Origin: CAYQTE01 sp964420285
Lineage (GTDB): Bacteria; Planctomycetota; Phycisphaerae; Tepidisphaerales; Tepidisphaeraceae
Length of the DNA stretch: 64,000 nucleotides
Assembly (NCBI GenBank): GCA_964420285.1
Contig: CAYQTE010000006.1
Coordinates: 1-64,000, forward strand
Reading direction: 5' to 3'
Below the pieces are notes generated by a model, which did no database searches, had not been told where the DNA came from, and saw only the letters and a list, made by a program, of their open reading frames with translations. Each line of letters opens with the position of its first letter. Within the stretch, counting starts at the first letter, position 1. Position numbers and translations under genes: made by a program. Below, one piece after another: positions 48,915 through 57,233 of this stretch.

Positions 48915-49823
48915 CTACACGATATCCGCAAATCCCCGTTCCAGCCGGCGGAAATAATAGACGCCGCCCACCAGCACCACGGCGATCGTCGCGATGTTGG
49001 TTATCATCAGACTTGGATACATTGAGGTGCCCAGCAGGCACCAGCGAAACCCGGCCACGACGCCGGCCATGGGGTTCAATCCCAGTATCGGCAGCCAGCG
49101 AGCGGGAATCCGGTCCACGTCCCAAACCACCGGCGTCGCCCACATCCAGAATTGCGTCAAAAAGGGCAGGACGTAACGCACGTCGCGGTACTCGACGTTC
49201 AGGGCCGACAGCCACAATCCCACTCCCAGCGATGCCATCAGCGCCAGCAGCAGAAAGAAGGGAAGAAAGACCACGTGCCATGGCGGCATGGTGTGCGGAT
49301 AAGGGGGCACGAAGTGCAGGATGACCATCAAGACCGCCAGCATCGCCAGCGCCACCAGAAAATCGACCAGCCCGGCGAAAACCGTCGCCATCGGCACGAT
49401 CAGGCGCGGGAAATAAATCTTGGTGATCAGGTTCTTATTTTCGACCAGGCTGTTCCCCGCCTGCGTCAGGGCGTTGCTGAAAAGCTGCCATGGCAACATC
49501 CCGCTGAAATAGAACAGCATCGGGTTGACCCCGCCGGTCGTCAATTTGGCGACGCGCGCGAAGATAATATAGAACAGGAATGTCGAGAACAGCGGCTGAA
49601 TGATCGCCCACGCCGCGCCCAGGAGTGTCTGCTTATAGCGCACGCGAACGTCGCGGGAGGCCAGCGTCCAGAGCAACTCGCGGAAATCCCAAAGCTCGCG
49701 AAACTGCACCGCCCGCCACCCGGACGACGGCTGCAATACCGTCGGCGCAAACTCGCTGACCGGCTTTTCCTGGGCAACACCCGCCTGCGGTTTTGGTTCA
49801 CTCACGCTCAATGAATTCTCCAC
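48915..49823 (-). CDS. ABC-2 permease, Wzm-like polysaccharide exporter subunit
   Basis: A 302-residue inner-membrane permease with six helices and a 60-residue cytoplasmic N-terminus. RDVRVRYKQTLLGAAWAIIQ then PLFSTFLFYIIFARVAKL is the signature of O-antigen and teichoic acid ABC exporters (Wzm, TagG). ENKNLITKIYFPRLIVPMA is another family block. It normally pairs with an ATPase (Wzt) in an adjacent gene; none is adjacent here. It starts with GTG at 49823, divergent from the secreted protein gene at 49991. Its end faces the lutA end across 13 bases. Confidence 0.9.
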   Translation of the reverse strand: MENSLSVSEPKPQAGVAQEKPVSEFAPTVLQPSSGWRAVQFRELWDFRELLWTLASRDVRVRYKQTLLGAAWAIIQPLFSTFLFYIIFARVAKLTTGGVNPMLFYFSGMLPWQLFSNALTQAGNSLVENKNLITKIYFPRLIVPMATVFAGLVDFLVALAMLAVLMVILHFVPPYPHTMPPWHVVFLPFFLLLALMASLGVGLWLSALNVEYRDVRYVLPFLTQFWMWATPVVWDVDRIPARWLPILGLNPMAGVVAGFRWCLLGTSMYPSLMITNIATIAVVLVGGVYYFRRLERGFADIV

Positions 49824-49990
49824 CAGCGTATATAGCAGATCGTGCCGGATTGCTCAAACGCACCGGTGGCGCGGTTGCAATAAACAGCACAAAGGCGGAC
49901 GATAACACGCCGTCCGCTCGTTCGCGGGGCCGCGCCATGGGTGTCGCTGTCCAGGATGGCGCGGGCGAAAAAATGGTGAAGGAGATGACC

Positions 49991-50827
49991 ATGCGATACT
50001 CAACTATTGGTTTCCTGATGCTGTCAACCTGCGTGACATTACCGCTGTGGGCCGCCGATCCGGCGCCGACGACCGCGCCAATCGCGCCGACAGTCAGCGA
50101 ATTGAGGATCCAGAAGAAATCCGCCGACGACCTGGCTGTGAACCTCTTTGGATCGGACCCCGTGCAGTTTGTCGTAGTTCTCTCGCGGCCAGACCAGATC
50201 ATCCTGGGGGTAGACGAGCAGACCAGTAAGCTCCTCTCGGCCACCGACGACAAAGGGACCGACCTGACCAAGAACGGCAGAAAGATGTTCGGCGACAACG
50301 ATTGGCTCAGCGCGTTCTTCAGCAAAGTTGCCAAAGACAGCCATAAGATCGCCATTCCCTTGAAACTGGGAACCCTTCCGGATCCCCAGGCCACGGTCAT
50401 ACAACTGAAGGCAGATTTTGCCCTGAAGTGCGGCCACGACGTGAAGACGGAGGAGGTCAAACCATTCGATCTGACCACGGGAACTTCCGCAAAGTTCGGC
50501 ACGCACACCATGAAAGTCAGTCAGGGCAAGGGCCTGGGCGGCTCCATGTTTGGCGCTCTTGGCCCGAGTGATGCCCGGAAAAAACAGTCCCTGTCCGTCG
50601 AGCTCGACGCGCAAGGTGCGTGGCTCAAGTCGCTCGAGTTCATCGACGAGAAGGGGAACGTGGTCGCGACCGATGATCGTGGCTCCCAAAGCAGCGGCGA
50701 TTCCTTCACACGCATGCTGGAACTGAGTCCCGACGTCAAGAGCGCCGGCCTGCGTGTCACCTATTTCCAGACGGTCGATGAGATTCACCAGCCCATCGAT
50801 ATGAAGGTGGGCGTCGGGCTGCCATGA
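49991..50827 (+). CDS. Secreted protein of unknown function
   Basis: A 278-residue exported protein. The signal peptide (1-21, FLMLSTCVTLPLWA) is followed by DPAPTTAPIAPT, the Thr/Pro-rich linker common in this genome. The mature part has beta-rich segments (VQFVVVLSRPDQIILGV, QSLSVELDAQGAWLKSLEFI, KSAGLRVTYFQTVDEI) and no catalytic motif I can name. The last third looks like an immunoglobulin-like sandwich. GGAG lies upstream of the ATG at 49991; a second ATG two codons earlier is equally close. It converges with the end of the large TPR-like gene at 50843. Confidence 0.6.
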   Translation: MRYSTIGFLMLSTCVTLPLWAADPAPTTAPIAPTVSELRIQKKSADDLAVNLFGSDPVQFVVVLSRPDQIILGVDEQTSKLLSATDDKGTDLTKNGRKMFGDNDWLSAFFSKVAKDSHKIAIPLKLGTLPDPQATVIQLKADFALKCGHDVKTEEVKPFDLTTGTSAKFGTHTMKVSQGKGLGGSMFGALGPSDARKKQSLSVELDAQGAWLKSLEFIDEKGNVVATDDRGSQSSGDSFTRMLELSPDVKSAGLRVTYFQTVDEIHQPIDMKVGVGLP

Positions 50828-50842
50828 CGTAAGCGCACGGCG

Positions 50843-53761
50843 TCATTTCGGAGCGGATGGCGCGGTCGTCGCCGAGGCTTTTGCGATCTCGGCCCGCAAT
50901 GCCTCGAACTGGGCGTGCCACTTCCGGCCGCCGGTTTTGTCCTGCCAGAGAACTTCCAGGCCTTGCAGGTAATTGGCGACGTAAGCGATGCTGGTGCTGG
51001 TGTCGCCGGACTTGGCCAGGGTGATGTCGGATTCGAGGAGCTTGTAGACGGCTTCCCAATAGGTGTCGTTGTCGGCCTGGATGTCGGAATTGGTGGCCGG
51101 GTCGTTCTGGATGATCGTCGCCCCGCCGAGCTTACGGTCGTAGAGAAGCTGGCCGAGCGTGGATTGGGCCAGCTTCCAGTCCTGCTGGTCGAACGCGATC
51201 AGGCCGATGCCGAGGCTGACCAGCGGATCGGGATAGTTGGCGTCGATACCGCCGGCGGGATCAAGCGAGGCCTTGTAAGCGGCCACGCTGTCCGCCGATT
51301 GAAGCTCCCGGTATTTGGTCATTGCGCTGGCCAGGGCGTCGGCCCGTTTGGCCGGATCGGGCAACAGCGATGCGGCGACGCGATGGGCGTTGGCGTCGTA
51401 GACGGCGTATTGATACGCGATCCGCTTGACCTTGGCATCCGGATTGTGCGCTGCCCAGTCGACCAGGAAATCACTGAGCGTTGCGCGGTCGTCGGCGATC
51501 TTGCGAGCGGCCGTCAGGTCGCCGGACGCCTGGGCGCGGTCCAGATCGTCCCCCAGCAGGATCAGCAGGCCGCGAACCATATCGGCGCCCTGCGCGCCGC
51601 CGGCTGTCTTGAGATAGTCGATAAGCTGATTGGCGGCCTCGGTGTTGTTGCCCAGGGCGATGTTCGCCTGCACGCGCAGGGAGAGCGCCTGTTTGAGCAA
51701 TTCCCCGCCGCCGTCCAGGCCCTTGATGGTGTCTTCAAAGCCCGCAAGCTGGTCGAGAACCTTGTGCGGGTCTTTGTCGAGTCGATGGGCCATGTCAGCG
51801 CCGATGAGCGCGACCTTGGCGACGATCGCCGCCATGCGCTGACGATCGGCCGGCTGCGTGGCGGCGGCGAGCATTTTGGCGGCCGAATCGCGGACCGCGG
51901 CGGCGTGGTCCAGCACATCGGCGACCAGCGCGGCCCGCTGCGTGGTTGCCAGATTCCGCGCCGGATCGTCCAGCTCCTGCTTCATCGCCACGGTGGTGAG
52001 GAACTGAGCATCGAGCCAATTGGGATCCTGACGGGGCACCAGATCGTAAAAGGCGATGGCATCAGCAAAGCGACGGCTCTTTTGCAAACGGCGCGCGTAG
52101 TCGTACGCGAATTCGTACCGACGAAACGGGGCCGCAAGACTCAGCGTATAAACGCGATCCAGCGTCTCCTGCACGGCCGGCTGGTCGGGCGTCTGGCGAT
52201 ACATGAGAAATACCAGCCGCGTCGCCTCGTTGAGGGCGCGCTCGGCATCGGCGGCGTTGGGGTCGTGCTGGACGAAATCCAGCAGCGACGTGGCCGCCTC
52301 GGCATCACGCCCCAGCTTCTCCAGCAACGCGCCGATCACCAGCGACATGTCCTGCACGGTCTGGCGATCGGCGTCCGGCCGCTTGATGATCGACTGCGCC
52401 GCCGCCAAAGCGCGGGATACGATGGCGGTCTGATCCGCCGTCAGCGACGGTGCGGTCGTCGGTTCGGCCGCAGTCGCCGCCACCGCCTGGCCCTTTTGAA
52501 CGACGGCCTCCAGCAGCAGCGTGTCCATGGTGGCCAGATCGGCATTATCGCTCATGCGATCGACAAGCCGCGCCAGGATGAGCGGCCGGAGCGACGGCTG
52601 GGCTTTGAGCAGGTCTTGCAGAACCTTGACGCTGGCCGCGTTGGCGCGGGCGCGGTCCTCGGGTTTGACGGCCTGGGCGGCGATGGCGGCGTCGATGCGG
52701 AATTGCAGAATGGCGGCGACGGCGTCGGCGGCGGTTCTGGTCGCCTCCGGCGGCTTCTGGTCGCCGAGCCATTGCCGCAGGCTGTCGAGTTTGGTCTGGG
52801 CGCGATCGGGCTTCAGCGCCAGCAACTCGGCGACGGCGGAAAAATAGTACGCCTGATAACGCTGCGCCAGCGTCGGTGGTTTCTTCAGCGGCGGGGGCTG
52901 GGCCGTCAGCGTGTCGAACATCGCCTGGGCCTGCGGGAAATCGCCCGTGGCCAGATACATCTTGCCCAGGCGCAGATGAAGATCCGACTGAACCTCCAGC
53001 GAAGGATCGTCGAACGTCTTGAGATTGGCGATTGCGTCATAGGCGGCCCGCGTGCGCGCGGCGGAAGAATCGGCGGTCATCACCACGTAATAGGCCGACA
53101 TGTACAGGTCGTAAGTCGCCCGCGTATTCAGCGCGTTCATGGCGGACCATTGAACCGCCGCGGGGCTTTGCGGATCGGTGATCTGGATGGCGAGCAAATC
53201 GGCCTTATGCCCGCTGAGATCGCGGGCGCGGCCGAACATGCGCTGCACGGTCTGGGCCACGGGCAGCACCGCGGCCTGAAGCTGGGCATCCGCGCCCCAG
53301 TATTCCAGTGTGTTCACATCCAGATCGACGCCGACGGACACAAGGCTCTCCGCCTGCTCGATAAGGGTCTGCGGATCGGTTGCATCAGGGAGATATTTGT
53401 CGATCCCCGCGGCAATATCGAGCAAGGTCTGCTGCCTCTGCCGGGCCGTCATGCGCGAGACTCGATCCGAAAACTGCCTGAGATTCAAAAGGGCGGCGGC
53501 GGCCTGGCGCTGGTCGGCGGTGGCATTGGCGGAATCCAGCGCGCGGGGCAGGAGCGAATCCAATCCACGCCAGGCCAGATCGTCAAAGAGCGCGACGTCC
53601 GTGAGCTGGGCCAGATTGACCGGCGCCAGCACGGCCGGGGCCGTTGCCGGTGCGGTGGTGGCCGCCGGAGCCATGCGGCAAAGGACAAGACACAAGGCCG
53701 CCATGCCCATTGCAATGGTGCGAATTCGGCCAGGGGCATGTATAGTAACTCGTGCCATCAT
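50843..53761 (-). CDS. Large exported alpha-helical repeat protein of the ExbB/ExbD/VWA operon
   Basis: A 972-residue protein. The N-terminal span (about 15-32, GMAALCLVLCRMAPAAT) is a signal peptide; the mature part starts TTAPATAPAVLAP. The rest is rich in Ala, Leu and Asp with helix pairs of 30-40 residues, such as LHLRLGKMYLATGDFPQAQA, which is a clear TPR unit, and others likely. It is therefore a periplasmic TPR-like scaffold. The ATG at 53761 overlaps the stop of the first ExbD gene (ATGA), placing it last in the six-gene operon. Function unknown; a scaffold that receives work from the proton-driven motor is a plausible guess. Confidence 0.75.
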   Translation of the reverse strand: MMARVTIHAPGRIRTIAMGMAALCLVLCRMAPAATTAPATAPAVLAPVNLAQLTDVALFDDLAWRGLDSLLPRALDSANATADQRQAAAALLNLRQFSDRVSRMTARQRQQTLLDIAAGIDKYLPDATDPQTLIEQAESLVSVGVDLDVNTLEYWGADAQLQAAVLPVAQTVQRMFGRARDLSGHKADLLAIQITDPQSPAAVQWSAMNALNTRATYDLYMSAYYVVMTADSSAARTRAAYDAIANLKTFDDPSLEVQSDLHLRLGKMYLATGDFPQAQAMFDTLTAQPPPLKKPPTLAQRYQAYYFSAVAELLALKPDRAQTKLDSLRQWLGDQKPPEATRTAADAVAAILQFRIDAAIAAQAVKPEDRARANAASVKVLQDLLKAQPSLRPLILARLVDRMSDNADLATMDTLLLEAVVQKGQAVAATAAEPTTAPSLTADQTAIVSRALAAAQSIIKRPDADRQTVQDMSLVIGALLEKLGRDAEAATSLLDFVQHDPNAADAERALNEATRLVFLMYRQTPDQPAVQETLDRVYTLSLAAPFRRYEFAYDYARRLQKSRRFADAIAFYDLVPRQDPNWLDAQFLTTVAMKQELDDPARNLATTQRAALVADVLDHAAAVRDSAAKMLAAATQPADRQRMAAIVAKVALIGADMAHRLDKDPHKVLDQLAGFEDTIKGLDGGGELLKQALSLRVQANIALGNNTEAANQLIDYLKTAGGAQGADMVRGLLILLGDDLDRAQASGDLTAARKIADDRATLSDFLVDWAAHNPDAKVKRIAYQYAVYDANAHRVAASLLPDPAKRADALASAMTKYRELQSADSVAAYKASLDPAGGIDANYPDPLVSLGIGLIAFDQQDWKLAQSTLGQLLYDRKLGGATIIQNDPATNSDIQADNDTYWEAVYKLLESDITLAKSGDTSTSIAYVANYLQGLEVLWQDKTGGRKWHAQFEALRAEIAKASATTAPSAPK

Positions 53762-54216
53762 CGGTAGAGCAATGCGGTGTTGAATCCGATCTTGGCGAAC
53801 TGGGCGCCGACGGCGGCGTCGTAGACGTCGATGACATGCTGGTAATCCACATCCCGGCCGGGGTTGATCCGCACCTCGACCGATTGCGGATCGGGGAACT
53901 GCGCGTACATCTGCTTGAGCGTCGCCTGCAGGACATTCTTGTCGGTGATCTGGCGATTACCCACGGTGGCGACAAATCCGGCGCCCTGCGTTTCCACGCG
54001 GATCTCCAGTTCGGTCGGCGGGATCCAGTTGGGCGGCGGCGGGGCGGTCACGATCCCCTTGACGCTGGCCGGCACCGTGCTGACCAGAAAATGCGATTGT
54101 ATCCCAAAACTCCCGGCGAGCATGAAGAAGATCAGGATGACCATGACGATATCGACCAGCGGCGTGGTGTTCGGGCCGGAATCGTAGTGAATTTGTTTAT
54201 TGGAGCGAATTTTCAT
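53758..54216 (-). CDS. exbD: ExbD/TolR-family motor subunit (first of two)
   Basis: A 152-residue inner-membrane protein with one N-terminal span and a periplasmic domain. TTPLVDIVMVILIFFMLA carries the proton-relaying Asp22 that is essential in ExbD, TolR and MotB. The periplasmic part (PTELEIRVETQGAGFVATVG, LKQMYAQFPDPQSVEVRINP, VIDVYDAAVGAQFAKIGF) has the ExbD fold. It overlaps the TPR-like gene by four bases and follows the second ExbD by 19 bases. Two different ExbD subunits per ExbB also occur in some Tol and gliding motor systems. It is expected to form a pentamer-dimer motor with the ExbB protein of the operon. Confidence 0.92.
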   Translation of the reverse strand: MKIRSNKQIHYDSGPNTTPLVDIVMVILIFFMLAGSFGIQSHFLVSTVPASVKGIVTAPPPPNWIPPTELEIRVETQGAGFVATVGNRQITDKNVLQATLKQMYAQFPDPQSVEVRINPGRDVDYQHVIDVYDAAVGAQFAKIGFNTALLYR

Positions 54217-54235
54217 GATCGCGTTCCCGAGCCGG

Positions 54236-54739
54236 TCAGGGTTTCTTCTCCACGACAGGGATGCCGGTGGCAAAACTCACATTGTGGACATTGGCCTGGG
54301 CGCAGGCGATGAGCACGGGGGCGAGGTATTGAAAGGTCATGGATTTCTCGCCCTGGATGATGACCGCGAAGGAGCGATTCTCCGGGATGTTGCGGGCCGG
54401 ATCGCCGGCGCGCAGATAACGCAGCGTTTCCACCAGCGAATCGGTCGCACCGGTGATGTGCAGCTCGGTCATGGTGCCGCCAACCTCGGCGGTGATCTGC
54501 GGAACCGGCCCGGCCGCGGACATCGGACCGGGGCGGACATTCAGCGTCAAGGTGTTGCCGAAGTCCTTGATTTTCAATCCCTGGATCGACTCGGGGATCT
54601 TGATGGACTGATCGATGCCGACGGCCACGCCGATCTTGGCGACCAGCATGTAGAAGATGATCAGACACATGACGATATCGATCAGGGGCGTGACATTCAC
54701 GCCGCCTTCCTTCATATCCGGCATACGTCTGCGTTTCAT
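54236..54739 (-). CDS. exbD: ExbD/TolR-family motor subunit (second of two)
   Basis: A 167-residue protein. VTPLIDIVMCLIIFYMLV holds the membrane Asp21 of the ExbD family. The periplasmic domain (TLTLNVRPGPMSAAGPVPQI, NRSFAVIIQGEKSMTFQYLA, VLIACAQANVHNVSFATG) matches ExbD, with an insert TGATDSLVETLRYLRA longer than usual. The Arg-rich N-terminus before the span marks the cytoplasmic side. It differs from the other ExbD of the operon by an extra 15 residues and a different periplasmic insert, so the two probably are not interchangeable. Confidence 0.92.
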   Translation of the reverse strand: MKRRRMPDMKEGGVNVTPLIDIVMCLIIFYMLVAKIGVAVGIDQSIKIPESIQGLKIKDFGNTLTLNVRPGPMSAAGPVPQITAEVGGTMTELHITGATDSLVETLRYLRAGDPARNIPENRSFAVIIQGEKSMTFQYLAPVLIACAQANVHNVSFATGIPVVEKKP

Positions 54740-54778
54740 GGTGGTTGGGTCCGAATTCGGGGCCGCTTGCGGCTGCAC

Positions 54779-55759
54779 TCAGGAAACGGGAGACGGGTTT
54801 GCCGGCGCTGCGGCCGGTGCGGGTGCCGGGGCTGGCCGGTTGATGCCGGGCCGGGGCGTGGCATCGGCGGCGGGCTTGAGCATCAGGAGCAGTTCCTCGG
54901 CCAGAAGCGATCCGGAGATGGTGAGTCGATCGACCAGCGTGCGCAGCACGCCGAACGCCGCCAGGCAGGGGATGGCGAGCATCAGACCCAGAAACGTGTG
55001 GCACAGAGCCTTGGAGATGCCGCCGGCCAGATCGGGAACGTTGGCCTGGCCCTTCTGGTTCTGCACGACGGCAAAGGCGTCGATCATGCCAAGCACCGTG
55101 CCCAGCAACCCCAGCAGCGGGCCGAGGTTCCCGATGATGTTGAGATACTCGATGCGGCGGAATTGCTCGGCGGTCTGCTCGCCGAGGGCCGTTTCCATGG
55201 CTTCCTTCATGCGATCAAAATCGGGCGCCCGCCGCAGTGCCGGCGCCAGCGAGCGGGCGACGAAGCTGGGTTCGGCGGTTGTGTATTCAAGCAATTCCTG
55301 AAAGCGGCGGCGGGTGATGAGGTCGCGCATGTGGTCGGTGGCGACCTTTGGCATCAGCACGCTGGCGCGGGTTTTGATGAACGCCTGAATGATCAGCGCT
55401 ACGCCGATCACGGACAAGACCACGATCGTGTAGAAGACGGGATCGGTATTGCTCGTGATGATCGAGAAAAGATTGACGTGGACGGCGGGGTTGGACGTGG
55501 AATCGGCGGCCGGCGCGGGCGTTGCCACGGACGGAAATGCCGGCGCCGGCAGTGCGGGCGCTGGAGTCTCGACCGGGGCGGGCGTCGAAGGCGCGGGCAG
55601 GACGGGCGCTGCGCCAGCGGGCGCGCCGCCGGCCGGCGCCGGCGCAGCAGGCGCGGGCTGGCCGAGCGACGATCGCAGGGTCAGGAAGGCCGCGACCAGC
55701 AGCCCGGTCAGGACCAGGATTCGCAAACGACTGTTGGCATATCGAGCGGAAACGTGCAT
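54779..55759 (-). CDS. exbB: ExbB/TolQ/MotA-family motor subunit with exported N-terminal linker
   Basis: A 326-residue proton channel protein. It begins with a signal-like span (about 14-30), then about 60 residues of Ala/Pro-rich linker, a second span (about 105-125, VFYTIVVLSVIGVALIIQAF), a cytoplasmic domain and two C-terminal helices. The signature block is EYLNIIGNLGPLLGLLGTVL with GMIDAFA, and ALCHTFLGLMLAIPCLAAFG follows. This is the MotA/TolQ/ExbB core that channels protons with ExbD. An extra N-terminal linker, periplasmic if the first span is cleaved, is a planctomycete feature. It is 36 bases behind the VWA gene and 39 bases before the ExbD gene, so the four motor-related genes are one unit. 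Confidence 0.92.
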   Translation of the reverse strand: MHVSARYANSRLRILVLTGLLVAAFLTLRSSLGQPAPAAPAPAGGAPAGAAPVLPAPSTPAPVETPAPALPAPAFPSVATPAPAADSTSNPAVHVNLFSIITSNTDPVFYTIVVLSVIGVALIIQAFIKTRASVLMPKVATDHMRDLITRRRFQELLEYTTAEPSFVARSLAPALRRAPDFDRMKEAMETALGEQTAEQFRRIEYLNIIGNLGPLLGLLGTVLGMIDAFAVVQNQKGQANVPDLAGGISKALCHTFLGLMLAIPCLAAFGVLRTLVDRLTISGSLLAEELLLMLKPAADATPRPGINRPAPAPAPAAAPANPSPVS

Positions 55760-55795
55760 GAAGGTCAGCTCCGATTGGTTGATAAGAAGTCGAAG

Positions 55796-57109
55796 TCAAA
55801 AATCTTCCACCGACAGCGACGAAAAAATCCCGCCGTTGTCGGCGGCGATGCGCTTCATCACTTTCACGAACGTCGTCATGCCGGTTTCCTCGCTTCGCTT
55901 TCCCATCAGCAGGATGGTGTTGATCTTCGTGGTCCCGCGGCTGTTCAGCGTCGCGATCTTCTTGATAATCGCGTCATCGTTGGGAAATTCGCCGTCGGTG
56001 AGAAAGTATATCAACTGCGGCCGCTGGCTGAAGGCGGCGGTGATGGCGTTGAGGGGATCGGACCCGGCGTGAACGTACATGTCGTCGATGAAGCGATAAG
56101 CGCGCGATTTGTTGGCGGCCTGGGCCTGCAGGAGGAACGTGCTGCTGAGCGGGAAGGTCTTGTCGTCATTGAAGAATATCACATTGAACTGCTGGATGGG
56201 CTGCAGGCGGTCGATGGACTCTTCGAGCTTGCGTTTGAGCAGATCAAATTTCGTATCCATCGAGCCACTGGCGTCGCAGATGTAGGTGACGGAGAGGGCA
56301 TTGCCGCCCGAGCCCAGGAAGTTGGTCTTGGGTCCCAGGCCGTTGCCGCCGCCGGGCGGTCCCCAGGGCGCGATCTGGCCGGTGCCGCCTATGCCGGTGG
56401 TGTCGCCCGAGCCGCCGCCGGAGAGGCTGCCGATGCCGCGGCCGGTCAGGCCCATCGCGATGGCGGTGGCCGCGCTGTCATTACCGCTGCCGCCGCCTTC
56501 GAGGACATCGGCCAGCGAATCACCCGGCCGGTCGGCCCACCCGGTATGGTCGGCCGGCACGTCGCGGACGGCGTCCTGGCCGGAATCGCGATTGGGATCG
56601 TCACCCAGTCCCGGATGCAGCGATCCGCCGGGCGTGCCATCCAATGCCAGGTCCGATGAAGGAACAATAATCTGCTCCTCTTCCTTCTGAACAAACTGCA
56701 CGGCGGCTTTGTATGTGAGCAGACCCAGGACGATGACCACCACGTGCAGCGCCAGCGACGTGCCCAGGGATATTGTCGCCTGCGCCCATCGCTTTTGCAG
56801 TATCGACACTGGATGTTCCATAGGCCACGAATTGACGGCCGGTGGCGGCGGCGGTGGCGGGGCTGGCGGATCGGGTCTTCCTGCCTGCTCTGTCTGAGTA
56901 CCGGGCGAGTGTGAGGCGCGGGCGATGAAATCGCGTGTTGTGCCCGACTGATCGGCGACCGGCACGGGCGGCGCGGCGTCGGGGACAGGTGGCGGGATCG
57001 GCTGCGATGCCGGGTGGATTACTTCCTGCGGCTTGGTGACGGGCGCCTCGACCGTCGCAAAGGACGGCATCGGGGATTCGGCGAAGTAGTCACCCGGCGT
57101 GTTCGACAT
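55796..57109 (-). CDS. VWA-domain protein with a TonB-like membrane anchor
   Basis: A 437-residue protein. The N-terminal 100 residues are Pro-rich and predicted to be cytoplasmic. One span lies at about 111-133 (ATISLGTSLALHVVVIVLGL), in which Ser118 and His122 form the S-x3-H pair that TonB and TolA use to couple to ExbB/ExbD. A long Gly-rich linker (about 155-270) follows, with repeats of GGG and GIGG. The C-terminal domain is VWA: TYICDASGSMDTKF gives the MIDAS Asp279, Ser281 and Ser283, and IYFLTDGEFPND the Thr/Asp371-372. Two starts are possible at 57109 and 57127; the 57109 start is used. It replaces TonB in an otherwise ExbB-ExbD operon. Confidence 0.85.
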   Translation of the reverse strand: MSNTPGDYFAESPMPSFATVEAPVTKPQEVIHPASQPIPPPVPDAAPPVPVADQSGTTRDFIARASHSPGTQTEQAGRPDPPAPPPPPPPAVNSWPMEHPVSILQKRWAQATISLGTSLALHVVVIVLGLLTYKAAVQFVQKEEEQIIVPSSDLALDGTPGGSLHPGLGDDPNRDSGQDAVRDVPADHTGWADRPGDSLADVLEGGGSGNDSAATAIAMGLTGRGIGSLSGGGSGDTTGIGGTGQIAPWGPPGGGNGLGPKTNFLGSGGNALSVTYICDASGSMDTKFDLLKRKLEESIDRLQPIQQFNVIFFNDDKTFPLSSTFLLQAQAANKSRAYRFIDDMYVHAGSDPLNAITAAFSQRPQLIYFLTDGEFPNDDAIIKKIATLNSRGTTKINTILLMGKRSEETGMTTFVKVMKRIAADNGGIFSSLSVEDF

Positions 57110-57233
57110 AGGTATTGGGCTGGCCATGTGCGGGCAAGTCGGCACGTTCGCCACGGCCGCTCCATCGGCCGCTTGACCCACCAATGGTAGCTATCGGGAG
57201 CGGGGCGTTCAACCTCGAACGTGCAGTGCGCGA

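Noticed and set aside
50915..53767. 950-residue + strand frame
   Set aside because: Antisense shadow of the TPR-like gene, which itself fits the operon, has a signal peptide and overlaps the ExbD stop by four bases.
54200..56659. 819-residue + strand frame
   Set aside because: Antisense to two ExbD, one ExbB and the VWA gene, all of which have strong family motifs.
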